From contig CANGYR010000010.1 in assembly GCA_947458275.1 (NCBI GenBank), positions 1 through 64,000 of the forward strand: a stretch of 64,000 nucleotides of DNA, given 5' to 3'. Both the position numbers and the translations under genes were made by a program. The notes beneath the pieces are model-generated. The model was not told the DNA's origin. It was given only the letters and a program-made list of their open reading frames with translations, and did not search any database. The stretch's first letter is position 1, and every line of letters starts with the position of its first letter. Shown here piece by piece: positions 8,675 through 17,300 of this stretch. This DNA is from Chitinophagaceae bacterium (lineage in GTDB: Bacteria; Bacteroidota; Bacteroidia; Chitinophagales; Chitinophagaceae).

Positions 8675-9550
8675 CTATAAAACATTGAGCACTTGTTCTT
8701 TTGCTTTTTCCAGTTCATCTTTCATTTTCACTACAGATTTTTGAATGTCTATGTCATAAGCTTTGCTTCCTGTGGTGTTGATTTCCCTTCCGATTTCTTG
8801 AAGAATAAAAGATAATTTTTTCCCTTTACCTGTTTCGGGGCTATTTAATATTTCCTTGAAATATTCGCAATGCTGGCGCAATCTTATTTGTTCTTCGTGA
8901 ATATCAATTTTTTCCATGTAATAGATCAGCTCCTGTTCCATCCGGTTGTGATCAATGTTTTCTTTACCTACATGTTCATTAAGGAGTTTTTCAATCTCCG
9001 CTTTAATTTTTATTTTCCTTTTAGGTTCGAGGCCAAGAATAATTTCCTCCTCATTTTGAATATTATTGATTCTGTTGATCAGGTCTTTCTCCAGGGAGGA
9101 GCCTTCCTCATCCCGGTGGCTGTTCAGTTCATTAAGCGCTGCGATTAACACATTCCTGAATTCATTGAAATCGTTTTCTTCCAGTATTTCATTACTCGGA
9201 CTTACCACTTCGGGGAGGCGCAAAAGCGCGCTCAAAACTGAATTGGTATCTATTTGCAACTCGCCGGCAAGCTGGCTGATTTGTTTATAATAGGATTTTA
9301 TAAGATCGGTATTGATGATCACCGGCTTAGAAGCCCCGTTTTGCTTGATGGTGATGTAGCAGTCCACACTTCCGCGAATCAGATTTTCCTGCAGAATGCT
9401 TCTGATATCAAATTCATACGGTTTAAGCAATGGCGGCAGTTTTAACTGCAATTCAAATTGTTTTCCGTTGAGAGACTTTATTTCAACCAGAAAAGTTTTT
9501 TCACCAACAGTCATTTCTGATCTTCCAAAACCGGTCATTGATTTAAGCAT
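8675..9550 (-). CDS. yicC: YicC family endoribonuclease
   Basis: 291-residue cytosolic protein of the YicC/YloC family (RNase acting on small RNAs and mRNA in studied species). Start at 9550 gives the canonical MLKSMTGFGRSE opening; an in-frame ATG at 9571 adds seven residues and is less likely. The C-terminal DUF1732 block (LREEIQ-like: IDIHEEQIRLRQHCEYF, then LSFILQEIGREINTTGSKA) is intact. It is upstream of gldH. A minus-oriented hairpin terminator at 9662-9693 lies about 110 nt before this start, so a leader or separate small RNA may precede it. Confidence 0.9.
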   Translation of the reverse strand: MLKSMTGFGRSEMTVGEKTFLVEIKSLNGKQFELQLKLPPLLKPYEFDIRSILQENLIRGSVDCYITIKQNGASKPVIINTDLIKSYYKQISQLAGELQIDTNSVLSALLRLPEVVSPSNEILEENDFNEFRNVLIAALNELNSHRDEEGSSLEKDLINRINNIQNEEEIILGLEPKRKIKIKAEIEKLLNEHVGKENIDHNRMEQELIYYMEKIDIHEEQIRLRQHCEYFKEILNSPETGKGKKLSFILQEIGREINTTGSKAYDIDIQKSVVKMKDELEKAKEQVLNVL

Positions 9551-9661
9551 ATGAACATCTTTATGATGCAATGTAATTTATTTTTTGTTCATCAATTCAA
9601 TCTGTTGCAACCAATTAAAAAAGTGACGAACAATGTTTATAATGATGAAGAATATAGCGCA

Positions 9662-9693
9662 AGAAAAAAGCCCGACATTTTTCAGTCGAGCTT
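9662..9693 (-). terminator. Minus-strand hairpin terminator upstream of yicC
   Basis: On the minus strand AAGCTCGAC (9693-9685) pairs with GTCGGGCTT (9676-9668) with one mismatch, followed directly by TTTTTT. There is no minus-strand gene upstream until beyond lpxD, so it must end either a small RNA starting in 9700-10050 or a regulated leader of yicC. Confidence 0.6.
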
Positions 9694-10075
9694 TAATATA
9701 TGGATGGGTTAGTAAGTAAGGGATGAAATCCCTACACAATATTAAAAATAATTTCTGCTAACTAAAAAAATATTTTCAATTATTTTATTAACATTTTTAT
9801 TTTATGTGTGGATAAGGGCGTATGAAAAAATGATATGAGAAAAGAAGTTTTATGTGTATCAGAGAAAATTTATTTAATCAATCGTTCAATCGATTCTCTT
9901 TAAATAGTTGATTTCACAATACTTTCAGAGGATTGATTTTTTTATTTCGATTAAGTTCTTTTTAAAAATAGCATCTTATTACACTGATTGATTCATTAAA
10001 AAACAGCATCAAAATCAATGTAAAAATTTTTTTTCTTCCCCATGATTTTAGGAGCATAATCAGTACAAACGATAG
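9694..10075. other. AT-rich gene-free spacer between yicC and lpxD
   Basis: About 380 bp with no ORF of note. It holds a small perfect hairpin GGGAT TTC ATCCC on the minus strand (around 9719-9733) upstream of the terminator at 9662, and runs of A and T. No tRNA or known riboswitch motif was recognised. It carries the divergent control regions of yicC and lpxD. Confidence 0.5.
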
Positions 10076-10083
10076 TACATTTG
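10076..10083 (+). promoter_or_regulatory. -7 promoter element before lpxD
   Basis: TACATTTG, a TAnnTTTG match, lies 16 nt before the lpxD-like start codon, giving a predicted leader of only about 10-12 nt. Confidence 0.6.
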
Positions 10084-10099
10084 TTTAAAACTTATCATT

Positions 10100-11044
10100 A
10101 TGAAGTTTTCTTCTCCTGTATCTGTTCAGTGGCTTGCTTCATTTATTGATGCACAAATTATCGGAGCTGACAACGTTTTGGCAACCGGCATTAATGAGAT
10201 ACATAAAGTTGAGCAAGGTGATATTGTGTTTGTAGATCATCCTAAATATTACGACAAGTGTTTGCAAAGCGCAGCCGATTTTATCATCATCAATAGTAAG
10301 ATGGATGCGCCTGAAGGAAAGACATTGCTGGTTTCAGAAAATCCATTTGAGGCTTATTGCAAAATTGTGAAACATTTTCGTTCTTTTGAGCCCGCTACAG
10401 AATTAATCAGTAATCAATCTGCCGTTGGTGAGGGCACTTATGTGTATCCCAATGTATTTATCGGACATCATGTAACCATCGGAAAAAACTGCATCATTTA
10501 TCCTAATGTTACTATCATGGATCATTGTATCATTGGTGATAATGTTATCATTCAGCCGGGTGCTGTGATAGGAAGCAATTCATTTTATTATAACAGTAAA
10601 AAAGACCGGGAGGTTTGGTATAAAAAAATGCCTGATTGCGGCAGGGTAATTATTGAAGATGATGTTGAAATTGGTGCGGGTTGTACCATTGACCGTGGCG
10701 TGAGTCATGATACCATACTCGGAAAGGGAAGCAAGCTAGACAACATGATTCATATAGGCCATGATACGGTAATCGGGAAGAATTGTCTGATTGCTGCCCA
10801 GGTGGGTATTGCGGGTGTAACAACGCTTAAAGATGGAGTAACGCTTTGGGGGCAGGTGGGAGTGAGTAAAACATTGACTATTGGAGAGAATGCAGTTATA
10901 TTGGCTCAAAGTGGCGTGAGCGGAGACTTAGAGGGGAATAAAATTTATTTTGGTTCACCGGTACAGCCGGCAAGAGAGAAACAAAAAGAACTGGTGTGGG
11001 TAAAACGAATTCCTGAATTGTGGGAAAAGGTAATGGGAAAGTAA
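10100..11044 (+). CDS. lpxD: UDP-3-O-(3-hydroxyacyl)glucosamine N-acyltransferase (LpxD-like)
   Basis: Acyltransferase of lipid A synthesis that adds the N-linked hydroxyacyl chain to UDP-3-O-acylglucosamine. 314 residues: an N-terminal uridine-binding-type domain (about 1-100, with [13 protein letters not shown]), then a left-handed beta-helix of hexapeptide repeats (about 105-280; [13 protein letters not shown] and similar) and a C-terminal helix. His221 in [14 protein letters not shown] aligns with the catalytic His of LpxD. It stands alone rather than next to lpxC/lpxA, so it may be the second LpxD-like copy many Bacteroidota carry, with a different acyl or sugar substrate. Confidence 0.78.
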   Translation: MKFSSPVSVQWLASFIDAQIIGADNVLATGINEIHKVEQGDIVFVDHPKYYDKCLQSAADFIIINSKMDAPEGKTLLVSENPFEAYCKIVKHFRSFEPATELISNQSAVGEGTYVYPNVFIGHHVTIGKNCIIYPNVTIMDHCIIGDNVIIQPGAVIGSNSFYYNSKKDREVWYKKMPDCGRVIIEDDVEIGAGCTIDRGVSHDTILGKGSKLDNMIHIGHDTVIGKNCLIAAQVGIAGVTTLKDGVTLWGQVGVSKTLTIGENAVILAQSGVSGDLEGNKIYFGSPVQPAREKQKELVWVKRIPELWEKVMGK

Positions 11045-11048
11045 TCTG

Positions 11049-12056
11049 TTAATGATTTTGAATCATTAGTTTATTACAGGTTTGTGCTATGGTATCACTT
11101 AACGCTTCGTAACTGAAATCCGGTAAGAATTTCAATAATTTGCTGTTGTCGAAATAAGCTTTATCCAATGCAGCTGCTGCGGTCTCTTTGGTAATCAAAG
11201 GATCTTTTCCGGTTAATTTACTTTTGATATTTTCCAAACGCCAGAGTAAACCGGCCAATAATGGAGTGACTTTCTTATTTGGGCGGGGGAGTTTGAAACC
11301 GTCTGCAATATTGAAGAGTATGTCTTTGTAGGATTTGTTATCAGCAGATAAAATAAATCTTTCCGAATAGATGTCTGATTCCATCAGCATTATCATTGCT
11401 CTACATACATCTTTAAGACCAACAAATCCTGTTACTCCTTCACTATACCATTTTAAACCATTGTGTACTTTTTTAAACAATGCCGTTGAGCTGCTGTTCC
11501 AGTCGCCATCACCAAGAATGACGGAGGGATTCACCACCACGGCCTGCAGGCCTTCTGCCACACCTCTCCACACTTCCATCTCTCCGAGGTATTTGCTTTG
11601 TGCATAGAGACTGTTGCCTGTTTCAGGAGTCCAGTACATTTTTTCATTGATGAGTTCTTCCTTTCTTTTTTTCCCCAGAGCCGCTACCGAACTGACGTGG
11701 ACCATTTTTTTTACGCCGGCATTCAATGAAGCGTTGACAATATTTGCTGTGGCCTCTACATTTAGTTTAAACAGATCATTTCTTTTTCCGGGAGAAAAGC
11801 TGACGAGGCCGGCACAATGATATACTTCTGTGATACCCTGCAGGGCATTTTCCAGCGCCGTGGTGTCAAGTAAATCACATTGCAGTATACTCAGATTCTT
11901 ATGATGAATGTTTTGTAAGGGAGTTTTATTGTAAAGGGCAATTACTGTAAAGTTTTTTTTCAGTAATTGATTGACGAGCTCTTTTCCTAAAAGTCCGGCA
12001 GATCCTGTTACCAGTATAGTGCGTTGGTTTGCTTCGTTGGTTGTTGATTCTGTCAT
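11049..12056 (-). CDS. NAD-dependent epimerase/dehydratase family protein
   Basis: 335-residue extended short-chain dehydrogenase/reductase. The Rossmann nucleotide motif TGSAGLLG (residues 18-25) and the catalytic YAQSK motif (Tyr-x-x-x-Lys) are present, with the upstream HVSSVAALG serine segment. The sequence resembles the dihydroflavonol 4-reductase/3-beta-HSD-like subgroup; the substrate cannot be named from sequence. It converges on lpxD, with only four bases between the stop codons. A weak dispersed palindromic repeat lies upstream at 12105. Confidence 0.8.
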   Translation of the reverse strand: MTESTTNEANQRTILVTGSAGLLGKELVNQLLKKNFTVIALYNKTPLQNIHHKNLSILQCDLLDTTALENALQGITEVYHCAGLVSFSPGKRNDLFKLNVEATANIVNASLNAGVKKMVHVSSVAALGKKRKEELINEKMYWTPETGNSLYAQSKYLGEMEVWRGVAEGLQAVVVNPSVILGDGDWNSSSTALFKKVHNGLKWYSEGVTGFVGLKDVCRAMIMLMESDIYSERFILSADNKSYKDILFNIADGFKLPRPNKKVTPLLAGLLWRLENIKSKLTGKDPLITKETAAAALDKAYFDNSKLLKFLPDFSYEALSDTIAQTCNKLMIQNH

Positions 12057-12104
12057 TAAAAAAAATAAAAACTGCTTTACGAATTCTCTTCTTTTATTAT
12101 GACT

Positions 12105-12130
12105 AGTCCCTTAGGAACGATATGTGCCTA
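12105..12130. repeat. Degenerate GTTCCGTAGGAAC-family repeat
   Basis: AGTCCCTTAGGAACGATATGTGCCT matches the family core (TCC-TAGGAACGA-ATGT-CCT) with substitutions that break the palindrome. Sits between the epimerase and pheS. Confidence 0.6.
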
Positions 12131-12157
12131 GAAAAATCAAAAGTCAAATAATGAATG

Positions 12158-13186
12158 CTATGCTCCGGTAAATTGTTTTAAGAATCTCACATCGTTTTCG
12201 CTAAAGAGACGAAGGTCTTTAACCTGGTAATTCAGCATGGTGATTCTTTCTATGCCCATTCCAAAAGCAAAGCCCGTGTATTTATTGCTGTCGATGCCGC
12301 AGTTTTCAAGCACCTTAGGGTGAACCATGCCGCAGCCGAGAATTTCTACCCATCCGGTTTTTTTACAAACATTACATCCTTTGCCTTCGCAGATTAGACA
12401 ACTGATATCCATTTCCGCACTGGGTTCCGTAAAAGGGAAATAGGATGGCCTGAATCTTACTTTTACATTTTCACCAAACATTTCCTTCACGAAAAAATAC
12501 AGCGTCTGTTTTAGGTCGGCAAAAGAAACATTTTCTGCAATGTATAATCCTTCCACCTGATGGAAGAAGCAATGGGCTCTGGCGCTGATAGTTTCATTGC
12601 GATAAACTCTTCCCGGACAGATGATGCGGAGCGGTAAAACTCCTTTTGCCATTTCTCTTATCTGTACACTGCTGGTATGTGTGCGCAAAAGCCAGTCGGG
12701 ATTTTGGCTGATATAAAAAGTGTCCTGCATGTCTCTCGCCGGATGGTTTTCCGGAAGATTCAATGCAGTGAAATTATGCCAGTCGTCTTCAATTTCCGGA
12801 CCTTCTGCAACAGAAAAGCCGAGTCGTTGAAATATCGAAATGATTTTATTGTGAACGATGCTGATAGGATGACGTGCACCTAAAGGCAGTGCATCTCCCG
12901 GTAAAGAGGTGTCAATATTGCTGACAGATTTATTTGAAGGTCCGCCGACAGATTGCGCTAGATTTTCATAAAAACTCTCCGTAAAGATTTTAAATTCGTT
13001 GAGTAACTGTCCCGCTTCTTTTTTTTGTTCTGCCGGAACATTTTTCATTTCGCCCATGATGATCTTTACCAGTCCTTTTGATCCAAGGTATTTGATGCGA
13101 AATGCTTCCAGGTCATCGGGCGATTTAACTTCAAACGCTTTGATGTCCTCTTTGTATTTTTCTATCTGAGTCAGTAACTGATTCAT
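12158..13186 (-). CDS. pheS: Phenylalanine--tRNA ligase alpha subunit
   Basis: Catalytic alpha subunit of the heterotetrameric class II Phe-tRNA synthetase. 342 residues: N-terminal coiled coil (1-90) that contacts tRNA, then the aminoacylation core with motif 2 (FHQVEGLYI region preceded by RTHTSSVQIR) and motif 3 (GFAFGMGIERITML). The LPGDALPLGARHPIS segment is typical. pheT is not adjacent. A TAnnTTTG element begins 4 nt upstream of the ATG (13191-13198, minus strand), so the mRNA is predicted to be leaderless. Confidence 0.96.
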   Translation of the reverse strand: MNQLLTQIEKYKEDIKAFEVKSPDDLEAFRIKYLGSKGLVKIIMGEMKNVPAEQKKEAGQLLNEFKIFTESFYENLAQSVGGPSNKSVSNIDTSLPGDALPLGARHPISIVHNKIISIFQRLGFSVAEGPEIEDDWHNFTALNLPENHPARDMQDTFYISQNPDWLLRTHTSSVQIREMAKGVLPLRIICPGRVYRNETISARAHCFFHQVEGLYIAENVSFADLKQTLYFFVKEMFGENVKVRFRPSYFPFTEPSAEMDISCLICEGKGCNVCKKTGWVEILGCGMVHPKVLENCGIDSNKYTGFAFGMGIERITMLNYQVKDLRLFSENDVRFLKQFTGA

Positions 13187-13190
13187 GCGG

Positions 13191-13198
13191 CAAAGGTA
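13191..13198 (-). promoter_or_regulatory. -7 element abutting the pheS start codon
   Basis: On the minus strand TACCTTTG ends 4 nt before the pheS ATG (13186). With transcription starting a few bases after the -7 element, the first transcribed bases would be at or next to the A of the start codon. Confidence 0.65.
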
Positions 13199-13295
13199 AT
13201 ATTCTAATTTTAATGATTGTTTTGTTTAGAATAAAATATTATCTCAGTGACATTATCAATAATTTTTTTAATAACTTTAATAAAAATTTTATCAT

Positions 13296-14063
13296 ATGGC
13301 ACTATTTAAATCTGGCAATCCTGCATTGAGTGAGAAAAAATTCAGAGATACTGTAATCAATCATTCTGTTGACAGCGCAAATGCGATGACAGTAAGAGGA
13401 ACGTTGAATAAATTTGGCTTTCTGTTTTTGATGGTAATGGGTACTTCCTATTATTCATGGAAAGAGTTCAGCGAAGGAGGCAATGTTACGCCGCTTATAC
13501 TCACCGGAGCCATTGGCGGACTGGTTGTTGCGATTATACTGGCATTTAAGAGAGAATGGTCGCCCTATCTGGCACCATTATACGCTTTGCTGGAAGGGTT
13601 GTTTCTCGGAGCTGTTTCTGCGATGTACAATAACGCTTTCGCTGAGTATGCTCCCAATATTGTGGCCAATGCAGTTGGCTTGACTTTTGGTGTGGGTATT
13701 TCAATGTACTTTCTATATAGCTATCGCATTATCAAAGCCACAGAAAAATTCAAATCAGTTATTATTACAGCCACTATGGGTATTGGTATATTTTATCTGA
13801 TTGTTTTTGTGATGAGCTTGTTTGGATTCAATAATATGAGCTTTTTGCATGAGGGCAGCACTTTTGGAATTATTTTCTCTCTTGTGGTTGTGGTTATTGC
13901 AGCACTGAATTTGATCTTAGATTTTGACATGATTGAAACCGGCGCTACTATGGGAGCGCCTAAATATATGGAATGGTATGGCGCATTCGGATTAATGGTC
14001 ACTATCATCTGGCTGTATATTGAGATACTGAGATTGTTGGGAAAGATTAGTAGCAGAGACTGA
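13296..14063 (+). CDS. Bax inhibitor-1/YccA family membrane protein
   Basis: 255-residue integral membrane protein with about seven hydrophobic segments between residues 45 and 250. It matches the YccA-like bacterial branch of the Bax inhibitor-1 family by its N-terminal MTVRGTLNKFGFLFLM, the LGAVSAMYNN turn after the third helix, and the C-terminal LDFDMIETGA..GAPKYMEWYGAFGL motif with the acidic residues implicated in Ca/H leak. In E. coli the homologue modulates FtsH. Monocistronic by position. Confidence 0.88.
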   Translation: MALFKSGNPALSEKKFRDTVINHSVDSANAMTVRGTLNKFGFLFLMVMGTSYYSWKEFSEGGNVTPLILTGAIGGLVVAIILAFKREWSPYLAPLYALLEGLFLGAVSAMYNNAFAEYAPNIVANAVGLTFGVGISMYFLYSYRIIKATEKFKSVIITATMGIGIFYLIVFVMSLFGFNNMSFLHEGSTFGIIFSLVVVVIAALNLILDFDMIETGATMGAPKYMEWYGAFGLMVTIIWLYIEILRLLGKISSRD

Positions 14064-14100
14064 GTAGCGTTTAGCAGTTTAGGTGGTTTAGGGGTTTAGA

Positions 14101-14193
14101 TGGAGGGTTGAAGGTGGTTAAAGATTGTTGAAGGTTGTTGAGGGGATTTTACTTTTACATTCCTTATTTAATATTCAATATTTTACATTTCAA
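14101..14193. repeat. Left copy of a ~90-bp composite direct repeat flanking the DUF3050 gene
   Basis: Composite of GTTGAAGG-type units (14106-14145), then GATTTTACTTTTACATTCCTTATT, cited here in parts, and an ATTCAATATT block (14168-14193). The same order recurs at 15012-15103 with scattered substitutions, on the other side of the DUF3050 gene, in the same orientation. Confidence 0.75.
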
Positions 14194-14960
14194 CCTGTTA
14201 TTTTTTTATACACTTCATCCCAAAGTTCAATTCTTTTTTGCAGGCACTCGATGGAGGCTTCGGTGGCTTCTCTCCAGTATTGTTCGTCTGTGCAACATAA
14301 ATTTGATACCATTTCCAAAGCAAGATGGCTGTGATGATCACCGTCAATCTCAATATGCCTTTCAAGATAATATTTGAATTTGGAAATGCTTTCCGGGAAC
14401 TTGATATTAATGTCGTTGATAATGGAATGAAACATACCGGGAATCAGATCTTCTCTGCCGAAAGTGAATATAGCGGCTTGAATGTGCGCCTTTCCGGAAT
14501 GGATGATGCGAAAAGTAAAGTCAACGAAGTTTTTCACTGATTCCGGAGATTTTGCAGCATCATAAGCAACAGAGAGTGTTCCTGTTTTTTTCAATTCCTC
14601 AATAAATGTATCGATTGCTGTTGAGTTGGCCTTTGACTGCTTCATGGCCTCAACATATATTTCAAAATGGCTTTTTCTGTTGCCCTCTTCATCAACGTCC
14701 GATTCTTCTCCCACTACTATTTCATTTATGAGAAAACGTGTTGTGGCATCACCTTTTGGAAACCAGGGCAGAGAAGTGCAGGTGAGATTATTTTGAAGTG
14801 CTTTTAACAATGACATGAAATCCCAAACGGCATAAACGTGGTGCTCCATGAAAATCTGCAGATCTTCGGGTGTTTTGATTGCTGCATATACCCGATGGTT
14901 TACAATTGCCTCTCTGTAAGGACGGATTTGTTCCCGTAAGTGTTGTATGTGGCTGTTCAT
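14190..14960 (-). CDS. DUF3050 domain-containing protein (haem-oxygenase-like fold)
   Basis: 256-residue cytosolic protein matching the DUF3050 family: IRPYREAIVNHRVYAAI at the N-terminus, FMEHHVYAVWDFMSLLKALQ with a conserved His pair, then a C-terminal YYLERHIEIDGDHHSHLA. The His/Glu-rich all-helical pattern resembles haem-oxygenase-like di-iron proteins (TenA/PqqC superfamily); a metal site built from His42/His43, Glu and the HIEIDGDHH cluster is inferred. Function unknown. The gene is boxed by a 90-bp direct repeat, and its stop codon touches the left copy. Confidence 0.8.
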   Translation of the reverse strand: MNSHIQHLREQIRPYREAIVNHRVYAAIKTPEDLQIFMEHHVYAVWDFMSLLKALQNNLTCTSLPWFPKGDATTRFLINEIVVGEESDVDEEGNRKSHFEIYVEAMKQSKANSTAIDTFIEELKKTGTLSVAYDAAKSPESVKNFVDFTFRIIHSGKAHIQAAIFTFGREDLIPGMFHSIINDINIKFPESISKFKYYLERHIEIDGDHHSHLALEMVSNLCCTDEQYWREATEASIECLQKRIELWDEVYKKITG

Positions 14961-14989
14961 GTAGAAAAATATTACTTCGTGTTATTAAA

Positions 14990-14997
14990 CAAAGTTA
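14990..14997 (-). promoter_or_regulatory. -7 promoter element for the DUF3050 gene
   Basis: Minus-strand TAACTTTG (TAnnTTTG) 29 nt before the DUF3050 ATG. Confidence 0.5.
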
Positions 14998-15011
14998 TTT
15001 TAAATAAGTTT

Positions 15012-15213
15012 AGGAGGAAAGTTGAAAGTAGTTGAAGGTCGTTGAAGGTTGTTGAAGGGATTTCACTTTTACATTCCTTATTCGATATTCAATATTCTTC
15101 ATTCTTTCAGGATATTCTACATTAAAATATTGAATGTAAAATGTATAACACCCAATATTGAAGTTTTTTTACTTCTACATTTCTTATTGGATATTCAATA
15201 TTTTACATTTTTA
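15012..15213. repeat. Right copy of the composite repeat plus extra ATTCAATATT blocks
   Basis: 15012-15103 repeats the 14101-14193 composite. It is followed by an inverted ATTCAATATT-type block near 15124-15145 (AATATTGAATGTAAAATG) and a third direct block at 15178-15213. The gap before obgE (14961-15266) therefore consists almost entirely of repeats and two promoter elements; no gene is seen in it. Confidence 0.75.
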
Positions 15214-15253
15214 AGTTGTAAACAGTAAAGTCTTTTCAAAGTTTTTCTTTAGT

Positions 15254-15261
15254 TACCTTTG
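15254..15261 (+). promoter_or_regulatory. -7 element abutting the obgE start codon
   Basis: TACCTTTG lies 5 nt before the obgE ATG, predicting a leaderless or nearly leaderless transcript. Confidence 0.6.
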
Positions 15262-15266
15262 TCCTA

Positions 15267-16268
15267 ATGGACAAGTCGAACTTTGTAGATCAGATTAAAA
15301 TATTTTGTCGCAGTGGGCATGGTGGTGCCGGAAGTAAACATTTTTTACGTAATAAACTCACGGCTTTCGGCGGGCCGGATGGCGGAGATGGGGGACGCGG
15401 CGCTCATATTATATTAAAAGGAAACTCGCAGTTATGGACACTACTGCATCTCAGGTATTTTAAAAATATTTTAGCTGAAAACGGCGAGAATGGAAGTGGG
15501 AGTCATTCCACAGGAAGAAATGGAAAGGATATTATCATTGAAGTGCCGCTGGGAACTATTGCAAAAGATGAAGAAACCGGAAAACTGGAGGCGGAGATTT
15601 TGGAAGATGGCCAGGAGATTATTTTAATGAGAGGCGGTCGCGGTGGATTGGGCAACAGCCATTTTAAAACTGCTACCAATCAAGCGCCCGAGTATGCTCA
15701 ACCCGGAGAAGAAGGCCAGGAGGGAATTAAAGTGCTTGAATTAAAAGTGCTGGCAGATGTGGGTTTGGTAGGATTTCCCAATGCGGGTAAGTCTACCTTA
15801 CTGTCAAGTATAACCGCCGCTAAAGCTAAAATTGCTGATTATGCTTTTACTACTTTAGTACCTCAGCTTGGTATGGTTGAATACCGTGATTCCAGAAGTT
15901 TTTGCATGGCAGATTTGCCCGGAATTATTGAAGGCGCTGCAGAAGGAAAAGGGCTTGGTCATCGCTTTCTTCGACATATAGAAAGAAACTCGGCATTGCT
16001 CTTCCTTATTCCTGCCGATAGTAAAGATCATCGCAATGAGTTTGAGATTTTGAAATCCGAACTGGAAAAATACAATCCTGAAATGTTGCAGAAAGATTTT
16101 GTGATTGCCATCAGTAAATCAGACATGCTGGATGATGAATTGAAAGAAGCCATTGCTAAAGAATTACCCAAAAATATTCCTCATGTTTTTATAAGTTCCG
16201 TAACCGGATATAATCTACAACCATTGAAAGACTTGTTGTGGAATACGCTGAATGTTGTACGTCCGTGA
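15267..16268 (+). CDS. obgE: GTPase ObgE/CgtA
   Basis: Essential ribosome-associated GTPase involved in 50S maturation and stress signalling. 333 residues: glycine-rich N-terminal Obg fold (about 1-157, with [11 protein letters not shown] and [11 protein letters not shown]), then a G domain with P-loop GFPNAGKST (169-177), switch [11 protein letters not shown] and the SKSD-type NKxD-equivalent. It lacks the optional C-terminal OCT domain, as is usual in Bacteroidota. In the AISKSDML motif the usual Asn of NKxD is Ser. Confidence 0.95.
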   Translation: MDKSNFVDQIKIFCRSGHGGAGSKHFLRNKLTAFGGPDGGDGGRGAHIILKGNSQLWTLLHLRYFKNILAENGENGSGSHSTGRNGKDIIIEVPLGTIAKDEETGKLEAEILEDGQEIILMRGGRGGLGNSHFKTATNQAPEYAQPGEEGQEGIKVLELKVLADVGLVGFPNAGKSTLLSSITAAKAKIADYAFTTLVPQLGMVEYRDSRSFCMADLPGIIEGAAEGKGLGHRFLRHIERNSALLFLIPADSKDHRNEFEILKSELEKYNPEMLQKDFVIAISKSDMLDDELKEAIAKELPKNIPHVFISSVTGYNLQPLKDLLWNTLNVVRP

Positions 16269-16400
16269 CGCGCTCATATAAGCTGGTATCATTATGTTGT
16301 TATATTGTCTGAGAACCTTCAGGATTTTCTAAACGCCTAATCCTCTCAACATCTAAACTTTTTATTTATATTCGTTACCTATTTCGCATACATTGAGGTA

Positions 16401-17300
16401 ATGCAGAGAAAACTTTTATATTTTATCAATCCGATATCAGGAACTGCCAACAAAGGCAGACTGGTTCAAACGATTTCTCAAAAGACCACTCAGCAAAAAC
16501 TATCTTACCAAATCCTCTATACCACAAAAGAAGGAGACTATTCATTTTTACCGAATAAAATAAAGGATGAAAATATTACCGATGTAATTATTTGCGGTGG
16601 CGATGGCACTATTAAAACCATCGCTTCTTTTTTATTACAATCAGATGTAAATATTGGCATTCTTCCTGTAGGCTCCGGCAATGGACTGGCCCATGGTTCA
16701 GGAATTGGTGGGAATATCAACAAAGCACTTGAAATAATCTTTGAAGGAAAAACCAAGCACATCGATGGTTTTTATGTCAACAACAATTTTGGCTGCATGC
16801 TTGCAGGATTGGGCTTTGACGCGGCTGTGGCGCTTGAGTTTGCCGGCCGAAAAAGAAGAGGCCTATTGCCATACGTAAAAATATCACTGCACAGATTTTT
16901 TACGTCTACAACATTTCCTTTTGAAATTAGTTTCAAAGATATCTCTATCAAGACAGATGCATTATTTATCAGTTTTGCCAACAGCAATCAATTTGGCAGC
17001 AGGATAAAAATAGCGCCAAGAGCCACTTTAAGCGACGGACTGCTTGATGTAGTGGTTGTAACGAAAAAAAATAGAATCATCACAGCATTGTCTATACTCC
17101 GACAAATTATTTTCGGAAAAATTCAGGCGAGTGAAGATGTTGTCGCAAAGAAAAAAAACATCTATTACTTTCATGCAGACAAAATAACCATTCAGAATCC
17201 TTTCATGGCACCAATGCATATTGACGGAGAGCCTTGTGAATCAAGTGAAACGATAGAAGTAAAAATATTGCCGCGGGCCATCAGGCTTTTATGCCCTTGA
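16401..17300 (+). CDS. Diacylglycerol/lipid kinase family protein (DagK/YegS-like)
   Basis: 299-residue cytosolic lipid kinase. The DAGK catalytic domain carries NPISGTANKG (residues 10-19), the nucleotide-binding GGDGT (66-70) and VGSGNGLA (about 92-99). The C-terminal half has the DGLLDVVVV element and HIDGEPCE. It phosphorylates diacylglycerol or a related lipid; the exact substrate is not decided by sequence. Its last 12 bases overlap the 3' end of the convergent ctaA gene. Confidence 0.85.
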   Translation: MQRKLLYFINPISGTANKGRLVQTISQKTTQQKLSYQILYTTKEGDYSFLPNKIKDENITDVIICGGDGTIKTIASFLLQSDVNIGILPVGSGNGLAHGSGIGGNINKALEIIFEGKTKHIDGFYVNNNFGCMLAGLGFDAAVALEFAGRKRRGLLPYVKISLHRFFTSTTFPFEISFKDISIKTDALFISFANSNQFGSRIKIAPRATLSDGLLDVVVVTKKNRIITALSILRQIIFGKIQASEDVVAKKKNIYYFHADKITIQNPFMAPMHIDGEPCESSETIEVKILPRAIRLLCP

